NCBI RefSeq assembly: GCF_041260155.1
Contig: NC_091941.1
Location: forward strand, 39,566,747-39,630,746
Source: Ptychodera flava
Taxonomy: Eukaryota; Hemichordata; Enteropneusta; Ptychoderidae
Reading direction: 5' to 3'
Length of the DNA: 64,000 bases
Part shown: positions 44,401 through 55,941 of the stretch, in pieces
Layout: each line of letters opens with the position of its first letter
How positions within the stretch are numbered: the stretch's first letter is position 1
Notes under the pieces: generated by a model
What the model saw: only the letters and a program-made list of their open reading frames with translations
Databases searched by the model: none
What the model was told of the DNA's origin: nothing
Translations under genes and position numbers: made by a program

Positions 44401-47400
44401 AATTGTAATTTGATTGCAGACAATTTGTCAAAAATTTACCGATTCATGACAACTTTGGAGAAACGTTACCAAATATAGGTACCTTTACCAGTTCTAGTGA
44501 AATCATAACTTCTGTGCACTGTACAGTGTATAAAATTTCATATAAATTTTATTTTATTATAACTTTAGTAGCATAATTTGATTTAATTTGACAACTTTGA
44601 CTTCTTGAATTTGAAATTTGCTTTACAAAAACAGTGCCAACTGTTAAACTTGGCTACATGACATTCAAAAATATCAGTAAAGAACCATTCACTAGAAATC
44701 ATAATGAACACAAACACAACTCACATTCTACTTTTCTGAGCATGTGCAACACCAAAAGGAACATGCCATTTAAAGCCGCCGTTCTCAATCCCAGGTTCGC
44801 ACATTAGTGGGTACTCCACCCTGTCAACATAGTATCGTTTTCATTGTTTTGCGTCAAACGCCGCTATATTAGTAGATTTACAAACATAAATTCACGTTGA
44901 ACGTCAATGAGCATGTCAGAGTGCGTACATTTTGGCATGAGTATTTTCACCATACTTCGTGCGTTCGAGTTACAGATTTCACCGATTCCAGCAGTGTGTC
45001 GCTTGGCGCCGGATGCGGACAGTGTCCTCGACCATCTTCCCCCCTCTACTGTCTATGCCTCGATCCACAAAATTACAAGTCAATATACTGGTATGCAAAA
45101 AACACGATCTGCATCGTTCGAATCTCTCAAATTCTTAGAACTAATGTTTATACATGTAAATTTGGAAACATCGGTGTTGAAATAATATAAAATGAGTATT
45201 TTCTGAAGATTGAACCGTGATCCCGACACACTCAACCAGCCAACGTAAAACTTTTATGAGGCCAAGATGGCGGTCGGAAGTCAGAAAACAAGTCCAGATC
45301 ATCGTGTATTACATTATTTGCCAATTTGTGTTGCGAGACTTCGTTTGCATTGGAACAAAAAAGTACAAAAATCAGATGCATTTCGAAAACTCGGACAGGA
45401 AATCTCGTAAATTTCTCAGACGGAATGAACTTTGTGGATCGATATGCATCGGAACTGCATCACATCGGTTATCGATAAGATGGCACTTGCTCACGTGGAT
45501 ACGTACACTCGAAGTGACGACGAAACGAAACAGAGGAAGTCAAATCATACTTTTTTAGCTCCATAGTCAAATAAACATTTAGTTTATAAGTAGACTCATG
45601 GAGGTACATACGACACTCCATGGGAAACTATACACGGATACCGTACCGCTTCACACCTCTGTGCCAGGGTATTGAACATTTCTTGATTTGTCATTCTGAG
45701 TTTAGCATCATTAGTTTGGCTATGACAACGCGTCTATCTGACTCCGTCTCTGTCGGAAGTATTGGGATATCCTTGACCGGACACATGCTTGGCGTGATGA
45801 GCGATTTTTGGCCCGAAAACAGCATCTGATGCAGGCCAATGACGTAATCGTCAAAAGAAGAAAATTGATATGCCATTTTGCATGACTTTTGTTGTCCGAT
45901 CGTTGAATCCAAATTTGCCCGGCGTACCATACACATTTGCCATCGTTGGGTGTAAGGTAGAAGCCACAAAACCAAAACCAATGGCCCTTTTCAGGGCCAT
46001 CAAACTTTCCAGTAAGAGAGAACCCGATAATACATTTTCTTCGTCACGGAACGTTTTGAGGAGGGACCTTGTTCACGGTTACTGAGATGTAATCGACTTG
46101 AATGTAGTCTGATCACGTTTTTTTATCGCCAGAAATGCGGCGGGTAGGTACAAAAGTTGGAGAACTGTGAAGAAACTATTACGCACATCTTTCGACACTG
46201 GAAATCTTGACACATATTTTATTTATTTTAGTCACCATTAGCAGATAAGACGAATGCTAATCTACATTAGGTACACATCAAGCTGACTCGTGTCTTACTT
46301 TGCACAAGGTTTGATTGACAGTGGTATTCAAATCCCAATCGGCGTCCCCTGGGTCGACGTTCTCACTGGCCACGCACAATTACTCACTAAAATTGTCCCG
46401 AAAACTTATCGGTTTAAAAAATATGGAGTCGTTATGCTTTGATCAGGTATTTACCCTGCTGTAGAGCATTCCCATTTCATAGAGTTTTCATAAAAAAACA
46501 CGCAAAAAACCGCAATCTGTGGAGCTCTCAGTTCAAGTTTCTCGCACGATGGCTCTTTGCATAATGAGCGTCCTTTCATGTAATCCGGTATTTATAACCA
46601 ATGGGCGTATTTAATGATGGGGGTAGCAGGTTATAACACATTAAAACACTACCTTCACCAGACTGTAGTAATTTCCCAATGTATCAATGCAGCTCTCTTT
46701 AGGAAATTAAGACAATGTTAGCAAGTTACAATGAAAATGCACTCACCCTGTCTTCATCTGTGAGAAATGTCACTTTTTGTTCTTTAGTGTGAGCTGACAA
46801 CACATTCCCAAGGGAAACATTCTTAAACCCTTCCTCTTGTCTGATATTGTCATCTGCAAAATGTGTTCAAAAATTCACAGGGAAATAAATACGTTGTAGA
46901 GAAAGTACTTATTGTACATCCTAATAATAAGAATTTAAACATATCGTAGAAATAGTTGTTAGGTAAACAGTGACCTAGCAGTCGATATAGCTCAGCTGTG
47001 AATATTTAAGATAATTAAGATAATATGTATGGCTGGTTTGTCAATTATATTAGTACCTCAAACATTTCTTGTGTGACAGGCATATTGCCATCTGGTATTA
47101 AAGACAGCTGGTGCTGATGACTAGCAAATATTCTTAACTGGCTACGCTTCATGTTTTGTTTGCCCTCACATTTACCTCATTTTTGTCGCATGCCTATTTG
47201 CCTGAAGAATTTATGAGGACAATTCTTGTTCCTCTTATTAAAGATAAAACAGGTGACCTGACAAGCAAGGACAATTATAGATATAATAAGCTAATTTTAG
47301 CGGTTCAGAACTCGGATTGGTTATTGCATTCAAAGCAGTTTTAATGTACAGGAAGCTGATGTATTTTAAAATGTCCTGGTTGTTGTGCTTGTCTTTGCAG

Positions 47401-50400
47401 TCTCTTTATAATTATGTCCGTCAGTATTTTATTAAATGTTGGGGTTTTTATTATTACTATGGGACCCTGAGAGTTTGTACTCGTGTTTTTATCCTGAATA
47501 ATTATAATAATAATAATAATAATATAAGGGAATACTGATGAACATGGGACAATGGATGAGAAAGTCAAACCTATAATCATTAGCATACATCAGTGCCAGC
47601 TGCACGTGCTGGTGCACTTTGCCTGAGTACTAACAATTAACAATGGCTAAACTGTGCGGATAAATGTTTCTTTGACCAAACCTGAAAAAGTTCCCTAAAA
47701 ACATAAGTATGCAAATTTTATTTCGATGATTAACTGATATCTCACTAGTTTCCAGCAGTAGAGACACTTGGAATATCTGATTCCAGACCATGTAGATGAC
47801 AAAAGATATTTTTTCCAAATAAATTGATATTTAAATCATTATCATACATTTGTCATTGGGCAAAAGAGAATTTTGCAAGCATAAAAACACTGTACAAAAT
47901 TCAAATTGGACATTTTCAAGAGACACAATAGACAACTCTAGGGATTTGTTTCACATCCTTTCTATTAAATTTCACAGGTAAGATGTCAACAATGATGATA
48001 TAGAAATGTATAAACTTACAGTTAGGAATGTTTATTCCAGCAGGAATTCCACTGGATGCAAAACACATGACATCCAAGGAAGTGAAGTCAGGTCTTAGGA
48101 ATTTATCCTTTTCATATTCCTTAGGCCATGGAAGAATAGGCAGGAACTCTTCTGCGCGTGATACCAGGTCAGAAAATTTGGCACTCATCTGCTTGTTTAC
48201 CATGGAAACAAAACCTGTACACATAGACAAGGTGTTCAACAAGACTTAAAATTTTAACTGTGCATCTCCATTTTGTATTTGGATAATAATAAGCTTTAAT
48301 TTCAACCAAAGCTAATTAGTACACTTGTAACTGTTCATGCTGCTTGAAATTTTATGAAAACTACCATATTATTCCACTATTATGATCATTGCAGAAGAGG
48401 ACAAAAGTTACTGAAAGAGGTAAACTGGTATAACGAGATCTCCTCAGTACATCATTTCAGCAGCTATTAGCAGTTGGTATCTACAAGTAAAAGCGACTGA
48501 TACAATGGTGCAGAGAAATGTTGTCTAAATACTTTATATTGTGAAACTCAATCAAAACAACAAAGACAACCTAAGTTTCATGATTAATCTATTGCTATCA
48601 ATGTTGTTGTCTCTATTTTATTTGAATTTTCTTTCATACTGTTCATATGATGATACATTCATGTACATAAAGTTTCCAACACTATGTCACTATAGCTGAA
48701 CACCAAGTTGCCAACATCAAAACTGATCTGGTTTAATCATGTCATTGTATCTCCCTGAATGAATTCAGAACCTTAGGTCTTTTACGGTTCAAAATAACAT
48801 TTCTTGTCAGTTTTGATCTCTGTACTCTTCATGTTTCTCAGCCATAGGTAGTATTGATTAGTGATTTACCTTCTCCTTTGTTAATGACCTTAAAATATCA
48901 TCCAACGATGACTTCTCAATGAATAACTCAAAGTATTAAGTCAGGTCTTACCTTCAAATTCTCCCCTGGCACCAAAAGGATCACGATAACTCTCAATAAA
49001 ACCAATGTAGCTGTCATTGGAACAAAAAATAGACACTGCATCAAGAAATTTGGACCAAACTGTTTTCTAGTTGATTGAGAGAAATGAAATCTGCAGATCA
49101 GCTTAAAGGGATGTTATTGATATTTACTGTCAAATTAAATGCTAAACCTTCTTCAGCCTAAGATCATAGAATAACTAGTCCTCTTTCACTGTTTCAGTCT
49201 AAGATTCAGATATGTAAGTTTTGATGTACAAAATTTCTAACACTTGGCACCAAGTCATGTCAGCTGAAAACCAACTCACCAACATCAAAACTAAACTGGT
49301 TATTACTGGTATGTAGATGAGTGTTATTGGGTTTACATGGCTGGATTGATGGCTGAAAATTGCTGAATAGACACTGACAAGATGTCATTGAGTTTTGGTA
49401 ATGGGTTTACATTGGTGGGTTCACAGCTGACTGCTAAATACATACTGGACTGTTGTCATTTCTGACTCACACAGTGAACTAAGACAAGTGCAAACTAGTT
49501 ACTGAAACATCAAAGTTGATAATCAGATGTCAAGATATATTCAGAAACTCAGAGATTCCTCCACTCTGTCATCGAACATTTCATTCCACAAGATTTCCAC
49601 TACTCATCTTGTATTTTGTTCTTGTATTACATTCAAATGTCAAGCACCAGTTGAATAAAGATTTGTGGTCTCACTACATTTAAACCATACACAGAACTGA
49701 ACAATATTTATGAAAGGGACAATTAAAGTGATAAATAGGACCAGCTAACATATTCACTAACTCACATGTGTTGCTCTTTTTCATTTCTCAAATCGCCAGC
49801 TATCATTATGTAATGTTTTACTGTATCTTCCCATCACCACAGCAGGGTGAGGTGTCTATCCGGGGCAGGAAACACCGATAATGATATACATCAAGGCTTA
49901 CCTCTCAACTACAGGTCCTTTATCTTTGATCCAGCTCCTTGACCCATCCATGTGAGCCTTTACGGAACCTGTGGTGAAACTATTAACGTAATGTTCAAGC
50001 ATATCCCTCTCATTATCATTGGCTGCATGTTCCTAGAATGAGAGTTTCAGATTATCATTCATTCTGGCCATCAGAAGTGCATGATTACCTTAGCTAGTTT
50101 CAGATTATCATTCATTCTGGCCATCAGAAGTGCATGATTACCTTAGCTAGTTTCAGATTATCATTCATTCTAGCCATCAGAGGTGCACAGTTACCTTAGC
50201 TAGTTTCAGATTATCATTCATTCTGGCCATCAGAGGTGCACAGTTACCTTAGCTAGTTTCAGATTATCATTCATTCTGGCCATCAGAGGTGCATGATTAC
50301 CTTAGCTAGTTTCAGATTATCATTCATTCTGGCCATCAGAGGTGCATGATTACCTTAGCTAGTTTCAGATTATCATTCATTCTGGCCATCAGAGGTGCAT

Positions 50401-53400
50401 GATTACCTTAGCTAGTTTCAGATTATCATTCATTCTGGCCATCAGAGGTGCATGATTACCTTAGCTAGTTTCAGATTATCATTCATTCTAGCCATCAGAG
50501 GTGCACAGTTACCTTAGCTAGTTTCAGATTATCATTCATTCTGGCCATCAGAAGTGCATGATTACCTTAGCTAGTTTCAGATTATCATTCATTCTGGCCA
50601 TCAGAGGTGCATGATTACCTTAGCTAGTTTCAGATTATCATTCATTCTGGCCATCAGAGGTGCATGATTACCTTAGCTAGTTTCAGATTATCATTCATTC
50701 TGGCCATCAGAGGTGCATGATTACCTTAGCTAGTTTCAGATTATCATTCATTCTGGCCATCAGAGGTGCATGATTACCTTAGCTAGTTTCAGATTATCAT
50801 TCATTCTAGCCATCAGAGGTGCACAGTTACCTTAGCTAGTTTCAGATTATCATTCATTCTGGCCATCAGAGGTGCATGATTACCTTAGCTAGTTTCAGAT
50901 TATCATTCATTCTAGCCATCAGAGGTGCACAGTTACCTTAGCTAGTGTCAGATTATCATTCATTCTGGCCATCAGATGTGCATGATTACCTTAGCTAGTT
51001 TCAGATTATCATTCATTCTGGCCATCAGAGGTGCACAGTTACCTTAGCTAGTTTCAGATTATCATTCATTCTGGCCATCAGAGGTGCATGATTACCTTAG
51101 CTAGTTTCAGATTATCATTCATTCTGGCCATCAGAGGTGCGTAGTCTCCTCTAGTTACTTTGAATGTATCTCCTTCAAAATTGTATGTACCACATTTGTT
51201 ACTTTTCTCCACTTCTTCCACTGATTCATCTGTTCAAGAAAATTGCAGAAAGAAAGAAAATTTTAAATCATGTATTAGGTAAACAATTTTTTCACATAAT
51301 TTCCTTTTTTAAATCACTTGAACTAAAAACATCAGTTTATACATTTACACAAGCAAACCTGATACATTACGTTTATAGTTTTTGTAAAGAATACATTTGC
51401 CACTTTTGTGCATATTTCATATGCAATACAAACATATTTTTACAATGTTGGCATATCTGAACTTCTATAGGAAAAATCCATACAAATATTCTGAAGCAAA
51501 AAATCAATATTTGTTTGATTTCAGTGAAAAGTTACCTGTTGTCAATGATGATGCAAGTCTGATTTCATAGATGACAGCCCCATTGGCATCAACAGTTTTA
51601 AACAGACGAGTATTGTATGGACTTATATCCTATTAAAAAAAATCACATGACACAAAAGTACCAGTACATTGGTATTATTTCACAACATGGGGGCAACATG
51701 AAATTAGTGTGTTTGAAACCAAACTATTATGAAACAAATTCAAAATGTTGTGCATGGCAATTATTGGTACTATAGTTCAGTAGCACAAAACTTTTCACAA
51801 AGTGCATCTAAGAATGACTATAATGTCATAAGATTTTTTGTCAGTTGACAATTTGGTCATCGTGGAAAAAAGTTACTCGCCAGATTTAAAAAGTGACTTC
51901 AATGTAAATAGACATTTCATCTACAGAAAAGGTGAATATGCAAGACCATGAAAAAATTCAATTACAGTGCACCTGTATTTTGTTGTTGAATCATCTTACA
52001 ATTATTTTTAGATACTTTAGGCTTTTAAATTGTTGAAGACAATCATTCCACTATTAACAGTGTCATTCCATCATTTGGGAAGTTTGTGTTGATATAGGAT
52101 ACACATTTTAATTCATTTAAGATTGTTCCTATTAATTGTAAAATGTTCAACACTAACACATCACACTATAAGAAATGATATTGTCATACTGTATTTTGTT
52201 CTCTTGAACTATTGTTTGTAAATTTTGGCTTCCACTTTGCTAAATTTAGAAGGAAATTCTGGACCCAAGAGAAATAAATACAGGTGTTGTTAAAACATCA
52301 CAAAACAAAATGTAGAAGTGACCAGCTGACAGATATGTTTAATATTCATTAGTTAAGTTCAGTGCGCCGCACCCATTCTATTATGATGACTTGCAAATCA
52401 GAACTTACCTTGTCATTCATTAATTTCTGAGCTTTCTCTGCATCTTGCATAGTACAGTTGCTTGAAAAATATGTGGTGATGCCCTGAATAAAAGACAATT
52501 TATATAATCTTATCGCCTACAAACTTTATTTTTCAAAACTATTAAAATTACAGAATATTCCTACTTCTACTTTTGCAAATTTGCCTTGTCCTTTTTCTGG
52601 AAGGAGGAGGGGAGAAAGGAACGTAATAGTGTAAACCTTAAGTGGATTTTACACACATTTTTTTATCAGTGGTTTAGCTTTATGAGTGATTTTCCTCTTG
52701 GTATTTCATTGAATAGTGAACATATCCATTTTGAATGTTTGAGAAAGTCCAAATCATAGCGTCTCCATCAAATTTTAATCAGTAAAACCATTCATTAAGG
52801 TAGAATGTGCCCGGAGACAGATATTCAGATTCTCAGACTTTTACGATATTTGTTCCCTTTGGTCTACTACTTGAAGGGCTCATTTTGAAGTTTACGGAGT
52901 AAATAGTCTTTGACTCACTTAGTTTTGTGCAAATCTGGAATTTCATTTTCTCCCATAGAGAAAACACAGGGATGGCAGCCATTTTGCATTTCAAATATTA
53001 GTAAATAGTTGGTAGTTTGTTTCACTAGTACCAAAATTTGCATAATAAACCCTGATTTTTATTCTTGATTTTGAAAGAAAATGATTGAAAATTTGCTTCC
53101 GGAAGTTTGAGCACAATTTAAGTCTTCCATTTTCAAGGTAAAAACTATGTTAAGAAGAGGGGGGTTGAGATGAAACACCAGTTTCGTTTGTCAATGGCAG
53201 GTTTAATTACCCATGATGCCTTGGCGACGGAAAACACAGAAAAACGCTATCCAAGATTTAAGACGTAGATACTTTTTAGGTCTATTTATAATTGCTAATT
53301 AAAATCTGTACCAAAGATTTTCAGCAATACAGTATTAATATGACACTATAAATAAAGAATGTTATATTGCATTCAAGGATCCTACCTTATCTCCTAAACC

Positions 53401-55803
53401 AAGTTCTCTTTCTCTGTCACCGAGTGAATACAGAGCATGGTTACAAGCATCCCACAATTCTTCAATGCCTGCTGCATCTTTTGCATATGCTGCACTGGAT
53501 TTTATCACACAGTAAAACTTTTCCTATAGACAAATGGATGAGACAATATAGTTAATTCCTTTTTAACTGTTTGAATGGAATTCATGGAATCTCATTAAAA
53601 TTTAAATATGAGAAATTCAAGTTCAAAATAATAACCATCAACAGTCAGCGATATTGTAACATTTAAAAATATTCAGTCTTGTGATGGCCATTAACAGAAA
53701 TTTTTGTAATTGATTACATTAATTAATTGACTTTGTAATTAATTAATTGAATTGGTAATTAATTAACTGAAAAGATAGCATACCTTCAACTGAATTCAGT
53801 TTTGTTATTTCTATGTAACCTCCTACCCTGTGCAAAAGTATTTCTTTGCTATCATCACAATTCACATCTATCAGTAACATTTATTACAACTTTTATCCAT
53901 ACTTCATGATCAACTAGCCGAAAATCTGATAGTAAATCTGTTACATCTTTGAGAAGTGTTGAGCAATCATGAAGTGTTGTATCCCCTGACAACATACAAT
54001 ATCACAAATTGTGACAGCGGCCTAGCAATCAACAATGCTACACCTCAACTGGCCAATCTCATCTGACAACACAAAAATTTGGCATCTCAGAAAATCTTTC
54101 AGATCAGAGGCAAATATCATCACTATTGACAATTGGCCAAATTTGGCAATAATTTGTATTTTTGTCTTGCATTTTTGTCTTATACTGTGTACCACTTAGA
54201 AAACAGAAACAATCACCTAACAAAATGAGAGAAAATGAAGTTTCATGCACAATATACTGTACTAATAAATATATTAGTTTTTTAAAAGTATGCATGCAAT
54301 GTGCAATGCATATTAAACCCTTGAATACATGATTTCCCTTCTATAACATTTCCATATATTAAAATAGAAGACAGCATAGTGTAGTGACATGATAAAAATG
54401 TGTACTCCCATTTTTCATGTATAGACATGCTCTGATTATATTTTCAGATTCCCTTGGCATTTTCTATATTTGTTATTTTGTGATATATGATACAAGTGGG
54501 AGTAATTTTTATCTTTCAATAAGCATATCTAGTGCAAATACAGTTGTCATTTATAACAAATACAACTGAAGGCTGAGCAAGGCTAAATTGCTGAAATATT
54601 TATTCTAGTGATTTTCAGGGATGTTTGAAAATTTCAAGTAGGATTTCTGCAAACTGAGCCTTCTTGGCAACAAGACAAATGGTAAATGGTACACAACAAC
54701 AATAGCATAGCATAACCCTATGACCCAAATGCCCAGCCCAAATGCCAACAGTTGGGTGAATAAAATAAGTCACCAACCTCTGTCAAACAAACAACTTGGT
54801 TCATAGAGGAAGCGTCAGTTGTGATAGATTTGTACAGAAACCACTTTCATTTGGAAATCCGTACTTTATTCACACTTTACAAATCCTCTCAATATCAAAT
54901 TTGTTCAATATCTCATAAAATATCAAATGTCAAATGTAGATATTTTGTTTGATCAATCTCCTGTCCCAGAACTTACATTTGCACAACTATACAACACAAA
55001 TTAGCTGGTAGGTATAATTCTTGCCACTCTAGTTGGACATGCTTGCTACTTTTTTAATCTTTCATGATTTCTGTACCCACTGATGTTTTCAGCTATTCAA
55101 CACAGAATATCCCATAAGATTTCTCAATCGTGTAATTGTTTTGATCAGTTTCAGTTTCAAAATGAAACTTGCCCAGTATATGGAAAATTGTAAAGCTGCC
55201 ACATCATCAGGTTCCCAAAAAAAGACTTACCTTTGGTAAGTTTGGCACAAACTTTGTATCACCAAATGATTTGTAGTTGCCGCTGTTAGAGTAAAATGCA
55301 GCAGCATAGGTCAACAATGCCTGTTGTATGGGAAAAATAACAAATACGATGTAGTCCATGTTCCAGTAAAGAATTGAAAGTGAAAGACCTTTGGAAATCT
55401 GCCATCACAATCAAGAAAGCTCATTGAAAGTCATTGCATGATCATTGCTACACTGCTATGCTTATCATTACAAAATTTATTATATGCATTTCTGTTCTCA
55501 TATATTAGTTACCATGGAAACAATTACCTCAAAGTCTTCCTTAGTTGGACCATTGTCCGCCTTCAAAGATGCTTCTTCTAGCTCAGATACTTTCTGTGCT
55601 TTGAATAGCTTTTGGAGAAGCATAAAAATTGTCGGGGACTCCGCCGAAGTTTGGAAGAGAACTATAAGCCCACCTTCCCAGGAGCCTTGAGCCAGAAAGT
55701 GAGCGTAGAGCTTTTCCTTTTCGGTGAGACCTTCGAAAGCAACTTTGCAGTCTAAATTTGCCACCGGTACGCCATTCGGTATTACGAATTGGGAGTCTGC
55801 CAT
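38441..55803 (-). CDS. DPP3: Dipeptidyl peptidase 3 (M49 zinc peptidase)
   Basis: Cytosolic zinc peptidase that removes dipeptides from the N-terminus of oligopeptides. Sixteen coding exons join in phase: 55528-55803, 55231-55320, 53386-53523, 52409-52483, 51536-51629, 51096-51229, 49902-50032, 48952-49010, 48020-48214, 46747-46853, 43797-43952, 42734-42858, 41836-41956, 40949-41128, 40471-40633 and 38441-38580. They encode 727 aa (human 737). The M49 signature HELLGH is at residues 451-456 (two zinc His and the catalytic Glu452), followed by EECRAE at 508-513 with the third zinc ligand. Other conserved blocks: [65 protein letters not shown] and [18 protein letters not shown]. Where human DPP3 has the KEAP1-binding ETGE, this protein has ETGA (481-484). 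The start codon matches the human start. The gene is head-to-head with MRPL48. Introns hold a donor-site minisatellite, a LINE scrap and a 150-bp-unit element. Confidence 0.97.
38625..38643 (+). repeat. AAC microsatellite
   Basis: About six AAC units (GTT on the coding strand) in the last DPP3 intron, roughly 45 bp from its 3' splice site. Confidence 0.85.
39100..40402 (+). mobile_element. Tandem-unit repeat element, copy 2 (in the last DPP3 intron)
   Basis: Same head, array and tail as the element at 18337: head hairpin GTCATC-GTT-GATGAC, about seven 150-bp units with alternating types (about 39280-40200), a GGACG/GCAC tract, and a tail pairing CCGGACGGTGTCC. The 245-bp insert after the head is absent here, so the array starts almost directly. 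Long stop-free minus-strand frames (150 and 141 codons) come from the unit length being a multiple of three. Confidence 0.7.
44765..46640. other. CpG-rich block inside DPP3 intron 10
   Basis: About 1.9 kb with clearly more CpG and GC than the flanking intron. The left edge shares about 45 bp with 17311-17355. It holds several overlapping open frames, none with a family I recognise. The block may be an inserted mobile element, a retrocopy or an internal promoter with an unannotated gene. I see no transposase motif. Confidence 0.45.
45691..45876 (-). CDS. Small open frame of unknown status (61 aa)
   Basis: ATG at 45874-45876 opens a frame starting [20 protein letters not shown] and ending KLMMLNSE, with a stop at 45691-45693. 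Composition is protein-like, with no low-complexity or membrane stretch. The frame also stays open upstream of this ATG. It could be a real small gene, an exon of an element or chance in CpG-rich DNA; no family is recognised. Confidence 0.2.
   Translation of the reverse strand: MAYQFSSFDDYVIGLHQMLFSGQKSLITPSMCPVKDIPILPTETESDRRVVIAKLMMLNSE
47138..47281 (+). mobile_element. LINE reverse transcriptase fragment
   Basis: A 48-codon piece containing [20 protein letters not shown] and then [15 protein letters not shown] matches the fingers region of non-LTR retrotransposon reverse transcriptases (the stretch before the NYRPI motif). Upstream is an in-frame stop (47135-47137), and homology ends right after NYR, so it is a short dead scrap in DPP3 intron 9. 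The clade is not assigned. Confidence 0.6.
47497..47523 (+). repeat. AAT microsatellite
   Basis: About eight AAT units in DPP3 intron 9. Confidence 0.85.
50041..51141 (-). repeat. 53-bp minisatellite made of the DPP3 exon 6 / intron 6 junction
   Basis: Nearly 21 head-to-tail units fill intron 6 and overlap the end of exon 6. On the coding strand each unit has CTCTGATGGCCAGAATG, AATCTGAAACTAGCTAAG and then GTAATCATGCAC or GTAACTGTGCAC. The 20 CTAGCTAAG|GTAA donor copies run from 51096 down to 50089 with an exact 53-bp step (1007 bp is 19 units), so no indels have accumulated. The array stops about 8 bp before the exon 7 acceptor. Only the first donor keeps the frame; any later one reads into a TGA five codons on. 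Confidence 0.95.
53015..53150 (+). repeat. Dispersed repeat pair, member 2
   Basis: Aligns with 33240-33375. It lies in DPP3 intron 3. Confidence 0.5.
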
Positions 55804-55941
55804 CGTTACTCTGCCGGCCTCGGTTAAAGTTAACGCTGGAAGCGAAGACAGTGAGACAGAACTAGGATAGCACTGTTCGCGGTTAATGGTTTGTTACTAA
55901 ATATAGCTGCACGCGCGCGACATCGGACACTGCAGCTAGCA
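55804..55941. promoter_or_regulatory. Divergent promoter of DPP3 and MRPL48
   Basis: Only 138 bp separate the DPP3 start codon (minus) from the predicted MRPL48 start codon (plus). The interval is CpG-rich (for example ACGCGCGCGACATCGG near 55911) and has no obvious TATA box. Both 5' untranslated regions must be short or overlap. Confidence 0.6.

Noticed and set aside
45100-45130. GTTCGAATCTC as a possible tRNA B box
   Set aside because: No matching A box or cloverleaf could be found around it.
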